Shown here in pieces: positions 52,246 to 61,570 of a stretch of 64,000 nucleotides of DNA (position 1 is the stretch's first letter; every line of letters starts with the position of its first letter). Position numbers and translations under genes: made by a program. The notes under the pieces were generated by a model. The model was given only the letters and a program-made list of their open reading frames with translations. It was not told the origin of the DNA and ran no database searches. The stretch is from Archangium lipolyticum (GTDB taxonomy: Bacteria > Myxococcota > Myxococcia > Myxococcales > Myxococcaceae): positions 1 through 64,000 of the forward strand of contig NZ_JANKBZ010000046.1 of the NCBI RefSeq assembly GCF_024623785.1, in the 5' to 3' direction.

Positions 52246-53163
52246 ATGATTTCTCGCACGCTCGACCTCGGTGGACCCGTTCACTACATGGACTACGGCG
52301 GCTCCGGGCCGACGATGGTGCTCGTCCACGGGCTGGGCGGCTCGCACCACAACTGGATGATGGTGGGGGAGAAGCTGGCCCGGCGCGCGCGGGTGGTGGC
52401 GTTGGATCTGACGGGTTTCGGACTGACGCCGCTCGATGGGCGCTCGGCGAGTGTGCACGCCAACCAGGCGCTGTTGGATCGCTTCATCCAGGCGATCTCC
52501 CCCTCCGAGCCGGTCCTCCTGATGGGCAACTCCATGGGCGGGGCCATCTCGGTGATGCAGACGGCGCGCAACCCCCAGCGGGTGTCCGGCCTGGTGCTGG
52601 TGAACCCCGCGCAGCCGAGCGCCGAGGACACCCGGATGGAGCGGGAGGTCTTCGCCCTGTTCGCCCTCTACGCGATTCCGGGCGTGGGCGAGTTCTTCGT
52701 GAAGCGGCGCGCGGATCGCCTGGGGCCCGAGAAGACGGCGCGGGGCATGCTCAAGCTGTGCTGCCGGGACCTGGACCGCTTCCCGCCGGAGGTGGTGCGG
52801 GCGCACCTGGAGGCGGCGCGCGAGCGGCACGAGCGGATGCCCTGGGCCAACGAGGCCTTCGTGCAGGCGGCGCGCTCGCTGGTGTTCCTGCTGCTGCGCA
52901 AGAAGTCGTTCCGCGCGATGGAGCGGGGGATTCGGGTGCCCACGCTGCTCGTCCAGGGCTCGGAGGACCGGCTGGTGCCGGTGGCCAACTCGCGAGAGCT
53001 GGCCCGGGTGCGGCCGGACTGGACGTACGTGGAGTACGCCGGCATCGGCCACACGCCGATGATGGAGATTCCGGACGAGTTCATCGCCACGGTGGAGAAG
53101 TGGCTCGACGGAGCTGGACGCGCCGCGTTGGAGACGGGAGCGAAGGTGGCGCGGGCTTCCTGA
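52246..53163 (+). CDS. Alpha/beta-fold hydrolase
   Basis: 305 residues. Oxyanion-hole motif VLVHGLGGSHHNW, nucleophile in LLMGNSMGGAIS, acid Asp in GSEDRLVPV, and His in AGIGHTPMME, so the catalytic set is complete. No signal peptide. It looks like an esterase or lipase-type enzyme of the cytoplasm; the substrate is unknown. The MetE/UROD-like gene begins 14 bp after the stop, so they may be cotranscribed. Confidence 0.85.
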   Translation: MISRTLDLGGPVHYMDYGGSGPTMVLVHGLGGSHHNWMMVGEKLARRARVVALDLTGFGLTPLDGRSASVHANQALLDRFIQAISPSEPVLLMGNSMGGAISVMQTARNPQRVSGLVLVNPAQPSAEDTRMEREVFALFALYAIPGVGEFFVKRRADRLGPEKTARGMLKLCCRDLDRFPPEVVRAHLEAARERHERMPWANEAFVQAARSLVFLLLRKKSFRAMERGIRVPTLLVQGSEDRLVPVANSRELARVRPDWTYVEYAGIGHTPMMEIPDEFIATVEKWLDGAGRAALETGAKVARAS

Positions 53164-53177
53164 AGTACACTGGGGGC

Positions 53178-54269
53178 ATGAGCGCGCCGAACATCCGCCG
53201 GGCCATCCAGCTCCTGCCCACCTGTGCCACCACGGGCATCGGGAGCCTTCCGCATACGCAGCTCGAGCTGGGCCTCCAGGCCGCGCTCGCGCTGGACATT
53301 CCCTTCCTGCCCCAGTTGCCCGTGGGCCGGCCCTCGGAGTTCATGATTCCGCAGGCGCTCGAGGGGTTGCCCGGCTTGCGGTGGGACGACGAGGGCATGT
53401 GCACGGTGGACCTGAGCGCCTGGGCGGCGGGGCGCGCGGAGCTCGAGACGCGGCTGGAGACGGCGCTGTCCTCGGGGACGCTGGAGTCCTTCGAGCCCTC
53501 ATTGGATGGCTGCCGGGCGTGGCGGCCCTTCCTCTGGGAGGTGGAGAACCGGAAGCTGGCCTTCGCCAAGGCGCAGATGGCGGGGCCCTTCACGGTGCGC
53601 TCGGTGGCGCGGACGAGCGAGGGCCAGGCGACGCTGGACGTGCCAGGGCTGGACGAGGCCATCTTCCGGCTGGTGCTGGCGCGCTCGCTGGCGATGGTGA
53701 AGGCGCTGCGTCGGGCGGGGACGACGCCCCTCTTCTTCCTGGACGAGCCGGGCCTGTTCGCCTTCGAGCGCGCCAACCCCCGGCACCTGCTGGCCATGCA
53801 GGAGCTGCGGCTGCTGGTGGTGGCGCTGCAGCGGGAGGGCGCGCTGGTGGGCGTGCACTGCTGCGGCAACACGCACTGGGCAAGCCTGCTGGACGCGGGG
53901 TTGGACGTGCTGTCCCTGGATGTCCGGTTGTCGCTGGACGCGGTGCTGGAGGAGTCGGGGGCGTTCGCGCGCTTCCTGGAGTCGGGGGCGACGCTGAGCC
54001 TGGGCATCATCCCCACGGACCTGACGTCCACGTATCAGGTGGGGGAGCTGGTGGACGCGGTGGAGGTGTCGCTCAAGGCGGCGCTGCCTTCTGGACACTC
54101 GTTCCCACGGGTGGGCTCGCAGGTGTTGCTGACACCGGCGTGCGGCCTGGCCATGCGTACGGTGGTGGACGCCGAGCGCGTCCTCGAGCAGCTCAAGGTG
54201 GCGCAGCGCAAGCTGCGGGAGGCGTTGGTGGCCGAGCTGCCTTCGCTCCGGCCACCGTTCGCGAGCTGA
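53178..54269 (+). CDS. MetE/uroporphyrinogen-decarboxylase-like barrel protein
   Basis: 363 residues forming a TIM-barrel like the C-terminal half of cobalamin-independent methionine synthase. Signs: TTGIGSLPHT at the start, zinc-type residues GVHCCGNTHW, and a late TPACGLAMR with Cys. The expected Glu zinc ligand is not evident. Proteins of this shortened MetE type ('core MetE') in other bacteria receive methyl groups from corrinoid proteins instead of folate. Whether this one makes methionine, moves another methyl group or does something else is open. The start is ATG 53178, preceded by TGGGGG. Confidence 0.75.
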   Translation: MSAPNIRRAIQLLPTCATTGIGSLPHTQLELGLQAALALDIPFLPQLPVGRPSEFMIPQALEGLPGLRWDDEGMCTVDLSAWAAGRAELETRLETALSSGTLESFEPSLDGCRAWRPFLWEVENRKLAFAKAQMAGPFTVRSVARTSEGQATLDVPGLDEAIFRLVLARSLAMVKALRRAGTTPLFFLDEPGLFAFERANPRHLLAMQELRLLVVALQREGALVGVHCCGNTHWASLLDAGLDVLSLDVRLSLDAVLEESGAFARFLESGATLSLGIIPTDLTSTYQVGELVDAVEVSLKAALPSGHSFPRVGSQVLLTPACGLAMRTVVDAERVLEQLKVAQRKLREALVAELPSLRPPFAS

Positions 54270-54278
54270 CTCCTCGTC

Positions 54279-54488
54279 TCAGCGCCCGAGCTTCAGCTCG
54301 CGCTCGGCCTGGAGCCAATCATCCTCGTGGCGGCCGTGCTGAGCGCCGCGCGAGAGGAAGAGCTCATAGGCGCGGCGGGCGATCTGCTCCTGGGTGGGGC
54401 TGTTGCGCGAGGCCGCGCCATTGCGCGTAGAGGACTCCGGCGTCTGCTGGGACGAAGTGTGGTTCGTCCTGGACTGGGTGCGTGCCAT
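54279..54488 (-). CDS. DUF2934 small protein
   Basis: 69 residues. The C-terminal part, EQIARRAYELFLSRGAQHGRHEDDWLQAERELK, is the DUF2934 pattern, a short helical motif of unknown function common in many bacteria. The N-terminal half is Ser/Thr/Gln-rich and likely disordered. GGAGG precedes the ATG at 54488. In-frame starts further upstream would include a basic, unlikely leader. Possibly a nucleic-acid or membrane stress-related helper, but that is speculation. Confidence 0.75.
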   Translation of the reverse strand: MARTQSRTNHTSSQQTPESSTRNGAASRNSPTQEQIARRAYELFLSRGAQHGRHEDDWLQAERELKLGR

Positions 54489-54911
54489 CAGGGGGCTCCT
54501 CCGTGTGGTGAAGACTGCTGCCCGAAGCATCGGCACGAGCCCGGGTCGAGGGAAATTGGACCCGCGCACCTGCGTCCGGGTGTCGACATGACGGCCCGGG
54601 TCCTGTCCGTTGGCCGACACGCGGGGACAAGACACGATTGTGTCAAACACAGACAATGGCTCCTGGCGCCCTGGAATCTTCCGCCGGAATCTCTCTCGTG
54701 TCACTCCAGACACATTCCTTTATCAAACGCCCGGATGTGACCTGCCGCTGGCCTGGATTTGACGATCTTGGAGCACCCATCGTCCGGGCTTTTGATGCAC
54801 CTTGCCGCGCGTCGATGCCCCGCCCCGTGAGCGTGGGGCCTTGAATTTCGCCTGGCAGTGACCGGGTGGAACGCAGCGCCAGCAAACAATTGCCATTGAG
54901 AGGAACACCTC
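54489..54911. other. 423-bp intergenic region with repeated GACAC/GTGTC half-sites
   Basis: No gene is convincing here. Five GACAC or GTGTC pentamers lie between 54616 and 54713. They include GACAC-GATT-GTGTC (54631-54644) and GTGTC-ACTCCA-GACAC (54698-54713), suggesting paired binding sites for a dimeric regulator of the lipoprotein operon that starts at 54912. TATCAA at 54722-54727 is a possible -10 element. GAGGA lies shortly before the ATG. Confidence 0.45.
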
Positions 54912-55964
54912 ATGAAGAAGATGAGCTGGGTGATGTCCGCGGCCATGGTGTCGGTGTGGGCGATGGGTTGTGGCGGTCAGGAGCTGGAGTCGGTGGAGAC
55001 CGCGCAGGTGGCGGCCGAGCTGACCGACGGTAACAAGCTGTTCGGGTCCGACACGCTGAAGTCGGCCCTCATCGGCGCCAACACCGCCGCGAGCGCGGGC
55101 CTGTCCATCCAGGGTCTGGGCTCGGGCGTGGGCGAGGGCTGCATGCGCGCCGGTTCCGGTACCAGCTGCGTGGGCCGCCAGCAGACGCTCGCCCCCATGT
55201 CGCGGGACTTCAAGGCGGGCACCTGTGCGAACGGTTCCGCCTCCACCGGCGCCTGCTGTGCCGGCGAGCAGAGCAACGTCATCGCGCTCGACGCGGTGAA
55301 CGCCTGGGTGAGCGCCTCCAACGCCACCACCAACATCACCAAGAGCAACCTGAAGGCGCTCTTCTGTGGTCCCGCCGGTGACGGTCTGAACTGCGCGGCC
55401 ACCACCTGGGTCAAGTACCGCCGCGATGACGTGTCCGGCACCACGGACACCTTCAAGTCGCTGGTCGGCTGCACCGCGTTCTGCCCGGACGTGAAGGTGG
55501 TCGTCGACGGTGCCAACGCCGCCCTCTTCACCGACCCCGCCCACCCGACCCCGTGCTCGGCCAGCGACAGCGCCACCACCTGCATCGGGAAGATCACCGC
55601 CAGCACCGACGCCACCCTGAGCGCCAACGCCATCGGCTATGCCGGTGACTCGGCGAAGCAGGGCACCGCCAACAAGGCCCTCAACGTGGACGGCATCGCC
55701 CCCACCGCCGCCAACGTCCGCAAGCTCATCTCCGCGCCCGCCAGCGCCTACCCGCTCTCCCGCAAGCTCTTCCTGAACGAGAACGTCAACTTCGCCAAGG
55801 ACCCCAAGGAGGCGACGCTCTACAACTGGATCTACAACAACAAGCAGTCCTTCCAGAACCTCCTCACCGGCCAGGGCTTCATCTCCTGCGACACCACCGG
55901 TCCGCTCAAGTGCGGTGGCCCGAACAACGACGGCAAGAAGGCCGGCGTGTGCCAGGGCATCTGA
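54912..55964 (+). CDS. PstS-like substrate-binding lipoprotein
   Basis: 350 residues. Lipobox WAMGC with Cys20 after a short signal peptide. The mature protein resembles periplasmic phosphate-type binding proteins: an early FGSDTLKSALIG, then ITKSNLKALFCGP and YAGDSAKQG, and a closing lobe with LYNWIYNNKQSF. Several extra Cys pairs (for example TCANGSASTGACCAGEQ) suggest disulphides and an external location. The ligand is uncertain; no ABC transporter permease is in the window. It is the first of three adjacent lipoprotein genes. AGAGGAA lies upstream of the ATG. Confidence 0.78.
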   Translation: MKKMSWVMSAAMVSVWAMGCGGQELESVETAQVAAELTDGNKLFGSDTLKSALIGANTAASAGLSIQGLGSGVGEGCMRAGSGTSCVGRQQTLAPMSRDFKAGTCANGSASTGACCAGEQSNVIALDAVNAWVSASNATTNITKSNLKALFCGPAGDGLNCAATTWVKYRRDDVSGTTDTFKSLVGCTAFCPDVKVVVDGANAALFTDPAHPTPCSASDSATTCIGKITASTDATLSANAIGYAGDSAKQGTANKALNVDGIAPTAANVRKLISAPASAYPLSRKLFLNENVNFAKDPKEATLYNWIYNNKQSFQNLLTGQGFISCDTTGPLKCGGPNNDGKKAGVCQGI

Positions 55965-56011
55965 GCACCTGAGCCTCTGAATTCCTGAGACATCCGCGCT
56001 GACGGCGCGCC

Positions 56012-56041
56012 GGGCTGGGGGAGCGACCGCTTCCCTGGCCC
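56012..56041 (+). terminator. Imperfect hairpin between PstS-like and cytochrome genes
   Basis: GGGCTGGGGGAGC (from 56012) pairs with GCTTCCCTGGCCC (to 56041) at 10 of 13 positions across a very short loop. It could reduce but not end readthrough from the first to the second lipoprotein gene. Confidence 0.3.
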
Positions 56042-56091
56042 GGTACGTCGTGCGCGCGTTGGCATTTGCATTTGCTGGGGAGGAAGCTGGA

Positions 56092-58764
56092 ATGTGGATG
56101 ACGCGTGCTCGGCTTGGACAGGGCCGGGCGTTGTGCATGGTGTTGGTCTCGCTGGCCGTTGGTTGTGAACCCAAGAAGGAGGAGCCGCCCGCTCCGGAGC
56201 CGGAGGCCGTGGTCTGCGTCCCGGCGCGCTCGAACGAGCGGCTCCCCGTGCGCCTGGCGTCCACGCGCGAGACCTCCCAGGAGACCTTCGACAACCTGCT
56301 CGTACGGGTCGATGCGATGTGTGGCTCCTGCCACGCGGCGCCCGCGTCGACGGGGGGATTCCAATACACCTCGAGTCACGCGAGCCTGAAGGCGGTGGGG
56401 GCGCAAATGGCCTGGCAGGCCTCCCAGGGCGCGATGCCTCCGCTGGCCTCGGCCGAGCAGCTCAAGCAGGCGGTGGCCCTGGGCAGGGCGCTCTCGTCCT
56501 GGATCGAGCAGGGCACGCCGACGGGCACCTTCACCGTGACGGAGGACACGTCCCTCGGCGAGGTCACCGAGGTGACTCCGGCCGTCGCGGAGGCGATGAC
56601 GGACCTCGGCAACTGCATCCCCTCCGAGAAGGGCCTGGGGAGCGATCCGGACAAGGACGCGTACTTCGCCAGCCTGACCGGGCTGCCGCGCTACCTCTCC
56701 GAGACCGACACCGACATCATGACCCTGGACGCGGAGAAGCTGGCGCGGCACGGCACCTTCGCGTTCGCGCCCACCTACCAGCTCTTCTCGGACCACGCGA
56801 AGAAGCTCCGCCTGGTGCACGTGCCGGCCGGAAAGGCCATCGAGTACGACCGCGCCAGCGGCAGGTTCGTCATTCCGCCCAACACCCGCTTCTACAAGAC
56901 CTTCTTCAAGGCGGTGAAGGATGCCCAGGGGAAGGTGAGCTACCGCCGCATCGAGACGCGGCTCATCGTCACCCGGGCGCGCTGGCAGGACGCGGTCTTC
57001 GGGACGTACGTCTGGAACGAGGCGGGGACGGTCGCGGAGCTGCATGACATGCGCTACCGCGATGGCTCACGCTTCTCGGACCGCGTGCTCGTCTACCGCT
57101 CGGACGAGGCCACCGGCGCCACGCGCAACTACGCCATCCCGGGCCGCCACCGCTGCATCGACTGCCACACCGGCTCCGAGGGGGAGAACTTCGTCCTCGG
57201 CTTCACCCCGTTGCAGGTCAACCGCCGCGCTCGCGGGGAGGGCGGGGTGGAGCCGAACGTCGACGTCCTCGAGGACGAGCTGTCCCAGGTGGACCGGCTC
57301 ATCCGCTACGGCGTCATCAAGGGCATCAACTCGAGCGCGGAGCTGCCGAGGCTCGAGGCCTCCGCGGGCGACCGCAAGCCGCGCAACAAGGAGGAGCTCG
57401 AGCTGCAGGCCTACATGGTTGGCAACTGCGCGCAGTGCCACAGCCCCAAGGGGTTCGCCGTGGTGAGCAACCCGGCGATCGCCCACCTCGACTTCTCCGC
57501 GGGCGGCATCCTGTTCCAGTTCGACACCCGCCTGAAGGAGAGCAACGGGCTGAAGTACTACGTCAACACCCAGGTGTCCGACTTCGAGGCGGATTTGAAG
57601 AGCCGCTCGCCCGCGAGCACGTTCTACCAGCGCGTCGCCCAGGACACGACGGCGGAGTACATCCACATGCCCGCCAACGTTCCTGGCAACGATTGCCGCC
57701 TGTCCTTGCTGGTGGCCCGGTGGATCGGCTCGCTGGACTGGCCGGCGGACGGCTCCACCCCGGAGCAGAAGGAGGCCGCCCGGCGCGAGCGCATCCGGAA
57801 GGCGGAGGCCGTCGTGAGCGCCACCTGTCAGAACCCTCCCGACGTGCGGTGGATCGCCGAGGACTTCACGGACAAGGTCCCCTACGAGCCGCGCAACACG
57901 GCCTGGAAGACGAGCATCGGCTCCGGGCCCTTCGAGTACCTGACGCGCTACCCCATCACGAGCCAGCACGCGCAGCTGGCGCACCAGCGCTTCCCGACCA
58001 ACTTCTGGCGGCCCAAGCCCGGGTGTGACTTCGAGTCCCGGCCCCGGCCCGCCACCATCGAGCGCTGGATGGTGGATGACCTGGGAGAGCCCATCCAGCC
58101 GTGGGGAGAGCTCTACGAGTCCACGCCTGGCGCGACGGTGTTCCAGGGCATCTGCGCCAACTGTCACGGGCGCGCGGGAGACGGGCAGAGTGGCGCCGCC
58201 AAGACGCTGGTCGCGCTCAACGGGGCACGCGTGGCCAACCTGGTCAGCGGACTGTTCGGCCGCTCCAGCACGGGCGAGGGCCACTACAAGATGTTCGACG
58301 CGGAGCTCGGTGAGCACGGTGCCGCGCGCTACCTGACGTGGATGGCCGCGGGAGGGACGCCGGTGAAGTTCTCCGAGGCCTTCATGCAGGCGTGGGTGAA
58401 GTACGGCGAGGTGGACATCGACTTCTCCAGCGAGCCCAAGGACTGGGAGCGCTGGGGCGCCAACATGCTCGGGGCGGCCCGCGGCGCGTGCGATCTCATC
58501 CGCGTGGGCAAGTTCGGCACCGGCTCCGCCGAGCCCAATGGCGGCAACATCCTGGCCATCGGGGGCACGACCATGTGGACGCGGATCTGCACGCTCGACA
58601 ACCCGTTGACCGATGCCATCCGCGAGGGCACGGACACCGCCGCGACCGCGGAGTGGCTCCAGCGCGCGCAGTTCAACGCGGGAGTGATGGCCTACTTCTA
58701 CCTGCGGGACGAGCTGTCCCAGGGACGCATCTACCCGCTGCGCAGTGAGTGCGACAGGCGATGA
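56092..58764 (+). CDS. Large multiheme c-type cytochrome lipoprotein
   Basis: 890 residues. Lipobox LAVGC (Cys25) after the signal sequence. Four heme-attachment CxxCH motifs: CGSCH (77-81), CIDCH (355-359), CAQCH (446-450) and CANCH (688-692), the last with the classic HGRAGDG that follows in mono-heme cytochrome c domains. A long non-heme region between the first and second sites has predicted beta structure. It should sit on the outer face of a membrane and carry electrons. The ATG at 56092 has GGGGAGG 8 nt upstream. The downstream lipoprotein gene starts 23 bp after its stop. Confidence 0.85.
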   Translation: MWMTRARLGQGRALCMVLVSLAVGCEPKKEEPPAPEPEAVVCVPARSNERLPVRLASTRETSQETFDNLLVRVDAMCGSCHAAPASTGGFQYTSSHASLKAVGAQMAWQASQGAMPPLASAEQLKQAVALGRALSSWIEQGTPTGTFTVTEDTSLGEVTEVTPAVAEAMTDLGNCIPSEKGLGSDPDKDAYFASLTGLPRYLSETDTDIMTLDAEKLARHGTFAFAPTYQLFSDHAKKLRLVHVPAGKAIEYDRASGRFVIPPNTRFYKTFFKAVKDAQGKVSYRRIETRLIVTRARWQDAVFGTYVWNEAGTVAELHDMRYRDGSRFSDRVLVYRSDEATGATRNYAIPGRHRCIDCHTGSEGENFVLGFTPLQVNRRARGEGGVEPNVDVLEDELSQVDRLIRYGVIKGINSSAELPRLEASAGDRKPRNKEELELQAYMVGNCAQCHSPKGFAVVSNPAIAHLDFSAGGILFQFDTRLKESNGLKYYVNTQVSDFEADLKSRSPASTFYQRVAQDTTAEYIHMPANVPGNDCRLSLLVARWIGSLDWPADGSTPEQKEAARRERIRKAEAVVSATCQNPPDVRWIAEDFTDKVPYEPRNTAWKTSIGSGPFEYLTRYPITSQHAQLAHQRFPTNFWRPKPGCDFESRPRPATIERWMVDDLGEPIQPWGELYESTPGATVFQGICANCHGRAGDGQSGAAKTLVALNGARVANLVSGLFGRSSTGEGHYKMFDAELGEHGAARYLTWMAAGGTPVKFSEAFMQAWVKYGEVDIDFSSEPKDWERWGANMLGAARGACDLIRVGKFGTGSAEPNGGNILAIGGTTMWTRICTLDNPLTDAIREGTDTAATAEWLQRAQFNAGVMAYFYLRDELSQGRIYPLRSECDRR

Positions 58765-58787
58765 GCCAGGAAACGAGGGGATGTTCG

Positions 58788-60434
58788 ATGAGACGTGCGT
58801 TGGGTGTATGGGTATTGATGATGGGGCTGTGCCTGGTGGGTGGCACCGGGTGTGACGAGAGTCCGCCGGACGAGCCCACGGTGGACGCGGGCCAACCAGA
58901 CGCGGGCAATCCGGATGCCGGAAATCCAGACGCGGGCAATCCTGGTGGGGATGCGGGGACTCCCGTGGCCCACGTGCGTTTCGTCAACGCCTTCCTTGGG
59001 TTGAAGGACAACCCCAGCGACAGCGAGGACGCACCGTGGAAGCCCTTCAAGGTCAACGTGTACCAGGGCGGAACGAAGCTGTTCTCCGCGCCGGTGGAGC
59101 CGGGGGATGAGGCCGTGACGGATTACGTCACGGTGGTCGCGGGCACGAGCATCCGGTTCGAGGTGCGCGACACGGAGGCCCCCGCCACGGCCACGCCCGT
59201 GGCCACCTCGGAGGCGCTCACCCTGAAGGAGAACTCCCGCGTCACGCTGGTGGGCGTTGGATTCCTTCATGCCTCGGGCGACGACCGCTTCGACAAGCCC
59301 CGGCTCCTGGTGCTGAAGGAGGAGGAGCTCGCCGCCGCGGACAAGGACTCGGTCCGGCTGCGCTTCGTCACGGCGGGCCGGGCGGTCACCTCGGACCAGA
59401 CGCGCCGGCTCGCGGTGGACGGGCAGTCTCCCTTCGTCACGCTCGCCCCCTTCTCGGCCGACTCGGCCCAGGGCGCATCCCTGTCGAAGTCCGTGCAACG
59501 GCTGGTGGTCTCCGCGCCCCCGCCGGATCGCTACGTGCCATCGCAGGGCGGCAGGCTGTCCTTCTCCCTTCCGAGCCAGGCCCTGGCCTCGGCGGGCGGC
59601 TGGTTCGCCATCCTGACGGGAGATGACCGGCGTCCCCTCCCGGACGAGGGCGAGGCCGCGTTGCTGCTCGTTCCCGCGGGGAAGCGCGACGTCCTCCGGC
59701 TGAAGAGGGATCCGCTCCTCTACTTCTTCCACGCGGTCATGCCCGACATCGACGGGAACGACCCCGTGCCCCTGCAGGTGCTCAATGGAGAGCGCAAGGT
59801 CGCGGCGGAGATCTACTACGGCTACGACCCGACCATCGGTGAGCTGCCGGTCACCGCCACGGGCCATTCGTTGAAGGTGACTCTGGACGGCGATGACGGC
59901 ACGGTGGTGCTGGATGCCGCCTCCACCGGGCCGCTCGAAGCCGGGCGCCGCTATCTGGTGGTGATGAGCGGCAAGCAGGGCCAGACGGGTGACGTGGCGC
60001 CCCGGTTGACCGTCATCCCGGATGGCTTTCCGGCGGACGTCATGGATGCCCGGGTGCGGTTCGTGGATGCCTCCATGAACGCGCCCTCTCGGGGGGTCGA
60101 CTTCGGCTACTTCGACGTCGCCAGCGATGGTTCCAAGGGGGACACGTTCACGAGTGTCGTCCAGGGGGCGAAGTACGCGACGATCGCCGGCTCCGCCGCG
60201 GGCGTCCCCTTCCTCGCGCCGCTCAGCCGCGACAGCTCCAACAACGCCTTCATGTACTACGGCATCCGGGCCGCGGAGGGCGGTCCGGCGAAGGCGGTGA
60301 AGGGCGGCGTGGTGGCCAGGCCGCACCTCGTCGTGCTGATCGGTGACTGGAACCAGGCGACGTTGGAGATGCGGGCCCTCAACCTGCGCAACAACTGGTG
60401 GGTCAGCCTGTCGGCGCCGGGGACGTTCGAGTAG
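58788..60434 (+). CDS. DUF4397-containing probable lipoprotein
   Basis: 548 residues. The N-terminus is a hydrophobic signal with GTGC (Cys22), an imperfect lipobox, then a low-complexity linker of PDAGN units (Asn-Pro-Asp-Ala-Gly repeated), as in many myxobacterial surface lipoproteins. The first domain (HVRFVNAF, FKVNVYQGGTKLF, DYVTVVAGTSIRFEV) fits DUF4397. A related segment, VRFVDASMNAPSRGVDFG, appears near residue 425. The gene lies 23 bp after the cytochrome gene, so the three lipoproteins probably form a surface complex. Function unknown. Starts at 58749 and 58788 are both in frame; GAGGGGA favours the latter. Confidence 0.75.
   Translation: MRRALGVWVLMMGLCLVGGTGCDESPPDEPTVDAGQPDAGNPDAGNPDAGNPGGDAGTPVAHVRFVNAFLGLKDNPSDSEDAPWKPFKVNVYQGGTKLFSAPVEPGDEAVTDYVTVVAGTSIRFEVRDTEAPATATPVATSEALTLKENSRVTLVGVGFLHASGDDRFDKPRLLVLKEEELAAADKDSVRLRFVTAGRAVTSDQTRRLAVDGQSPFVTLAPFSADSAQGASLSKSVQRLVVSAPPPDRYVPSQGGRLSFSLPSQALASAGGWFAILTGDDRRPLPDEGEAALLLVPAGKRDVLRLKRDPLLYFFHAVMPDIDGNDPVPLQVLNGERKVAAEIYYGYDPTIGELPVTATGHSLKVTLDGDDGTVVLDAASTGPLEAGRRYLVVMSGKQGQTGDVAPRLTVIPDGFPADVMDARVRFVDASMNAPSRGVDFGYFDVASDGSKGDTFTSVVQGAKYATIAGSAAGVPFLAPLSRDSSNNAFMYYGIRAAEGGPAKAVKGGVVARPHLVVLIGDWNQATLEMRALNLRNNWWVSLSAPGTFE
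58893..58943 (+). repeat. PDAGN-encoding tandem repeat
   Basis: Near-identical 15-nt units encode Asn-Pro-Asp-Ala-Gly three to four times in the linker after the signal sequence. The third-position differences between units show that the repeat is old and not a sequencing artefact. Confidence 0.6.
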
Positions 60435-60439
60435 TGCGC

Positions 60440-61570
60440 TCAGCCCTCGAGGACGCCAGCGGCGACGGCGGCCTCGAGGGCCTTGTGCATGGCGGTGCTC
60501 ATCCCGAGCGAGGCGGCCTCGCCGGGTGTGCACCAGCGCAGCTCACGGAAGGCGGGAGCGTGGGAGGGGTGCGCCGGTCCCGTCACGCGCAGCAGGCGCA
60601 GGGAGAGGGCACGGTGGGTGAGCTGCCGGCGCACGGTACCGAGGTGGCCTCGCATCTCGACGTCCACGCCGAGTGCCTCGGCGAGCTTCGCGGCGGAGCT
60701 GGTGTCGGGCGTATCGTCTTCCACCTCTGCGGCGGGCAGCTCCCAGAGACCACCGAAGAGGCCCTTCTCCGCGCGTCGCGCGAGCAGCAACCGGCCCTGG
60801 TGGGCCCAGACGGCCACGGCCAGGGTCATCCGTTTGGGTGCGGCTCGCACCCGGGCGGGAGGCAGCTCGTCCACGCGGCCGTGGCGGTACGCGAGGCACT
60901 CCTCGCGCACGGGGCACAGCAGGCACAGGGGGCTCTCCGGGCGGCACACGGTGGCGCCGTGCTCCATGAGGGCCTGGTTGAAGTCTCCGGGCCGCTCGCC
61001 GTGGACGAACTCCGTGGCGAGCGCCCACAGCCGGGCCTCGCGGACGCGGTCGCCGGGAGCGCCCTCGACTTCGAAGATGCGGGAGAGGACGCGGGCCACG
61101 TTGCCATCCACCAGCGGCGCGGGCTCTCCGAAGGCGATGGAGGCCACGGCGCCCGAGGTGTAGCGGCCGAAGCCGGGGAGGGTGAGCAGCTCGGCGGCGG
61201 TGGAGGGAAGCCTGCCGCCGAAGCGGGCCACCACCTCCTGGGCGGCGCGGTGCAGGTTGCGCGCGCGCGAGTAGTAGCCGAGCCCCCGCCATGCGGCGAG
61301 CACGTCCGGCAGTGGCGCGGCGGCGAGGGACTCCACCGTGGGGAAGCGCTGGAGGAAGCGCTCCCAGTACGGAATCACCGTGGACACCTGTGTCTGCTGC
61401 AGCATCACCTCGCTGAGCCAGATGGCGTACGGGTCGCGCGTGCGGCGCCAGGGCAGGTCGCGCTTCTGCCGGTCGTACCACTCGAGCAGCCGGGAGCGCA
61501 GGGACTCGCGGCGTCCGGGCTCGACGAGGGGCGCGGTGGCGGGCTCCTTGCGCTTGCGCTGGGGGCTCAT
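60440..61570 (-). CDS. mutY: A/G-specific adenine DNA glycosylase MutY
   Basis: 376 residues. MutY removes A mispaired with 8-oxoguanine. Catalytic Glu54 (SEVMLQQTQV), the helix-hairpin-helix LPGFGRYTSGAV (131-142) and Asp155 (VDGNVARV) are intact. The 4Fe-4S cluster Cys are 209, 216, 219 and 225 (C-x6-C-x2-C-x5-C). The C-terminal Nudix-like 8-oxoG recognition domain runs from about 240. The ATG overlaps the stop of the SDR gene (ATGA); a start at 61765 would lie inside that gene. It is convergent with the DUF4397 gene, 5 bp apart. Confidence 0.95.
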   Translation of the reverse strand: MSPQRKRKEPATAPLVEPGRRESLRSRLLEWYDRQKRDLPWRRTRDPYAIWLSEVMLQQTQVSTVIPYWERFLQRFPTVESLAAAPLPDVLAAWRGLGYYSRARNLHRAAQEVVARFGGRLPSTAAELLTLPGFGRYTSGAVASIAFGEPAPLVDGNVARVLSRIFEVEGAPGDRVREARLWALATEFVHGERPGDFNQALMEHGATVCRPESPLCLLCPVREECLAYRHGRVDELPPARVRAAPKRMTLAVAVWAHQGRLLLARRAEKGLFGGLWELPAAEVEDDTPDTSSAAKLAEALGVDVEMRGHLGTVRRQLTHRALSLRLLRVTGPAHPSHAPAFRELRWCTPGEAASLGMSTAMHKALEAAVAAGVLEG

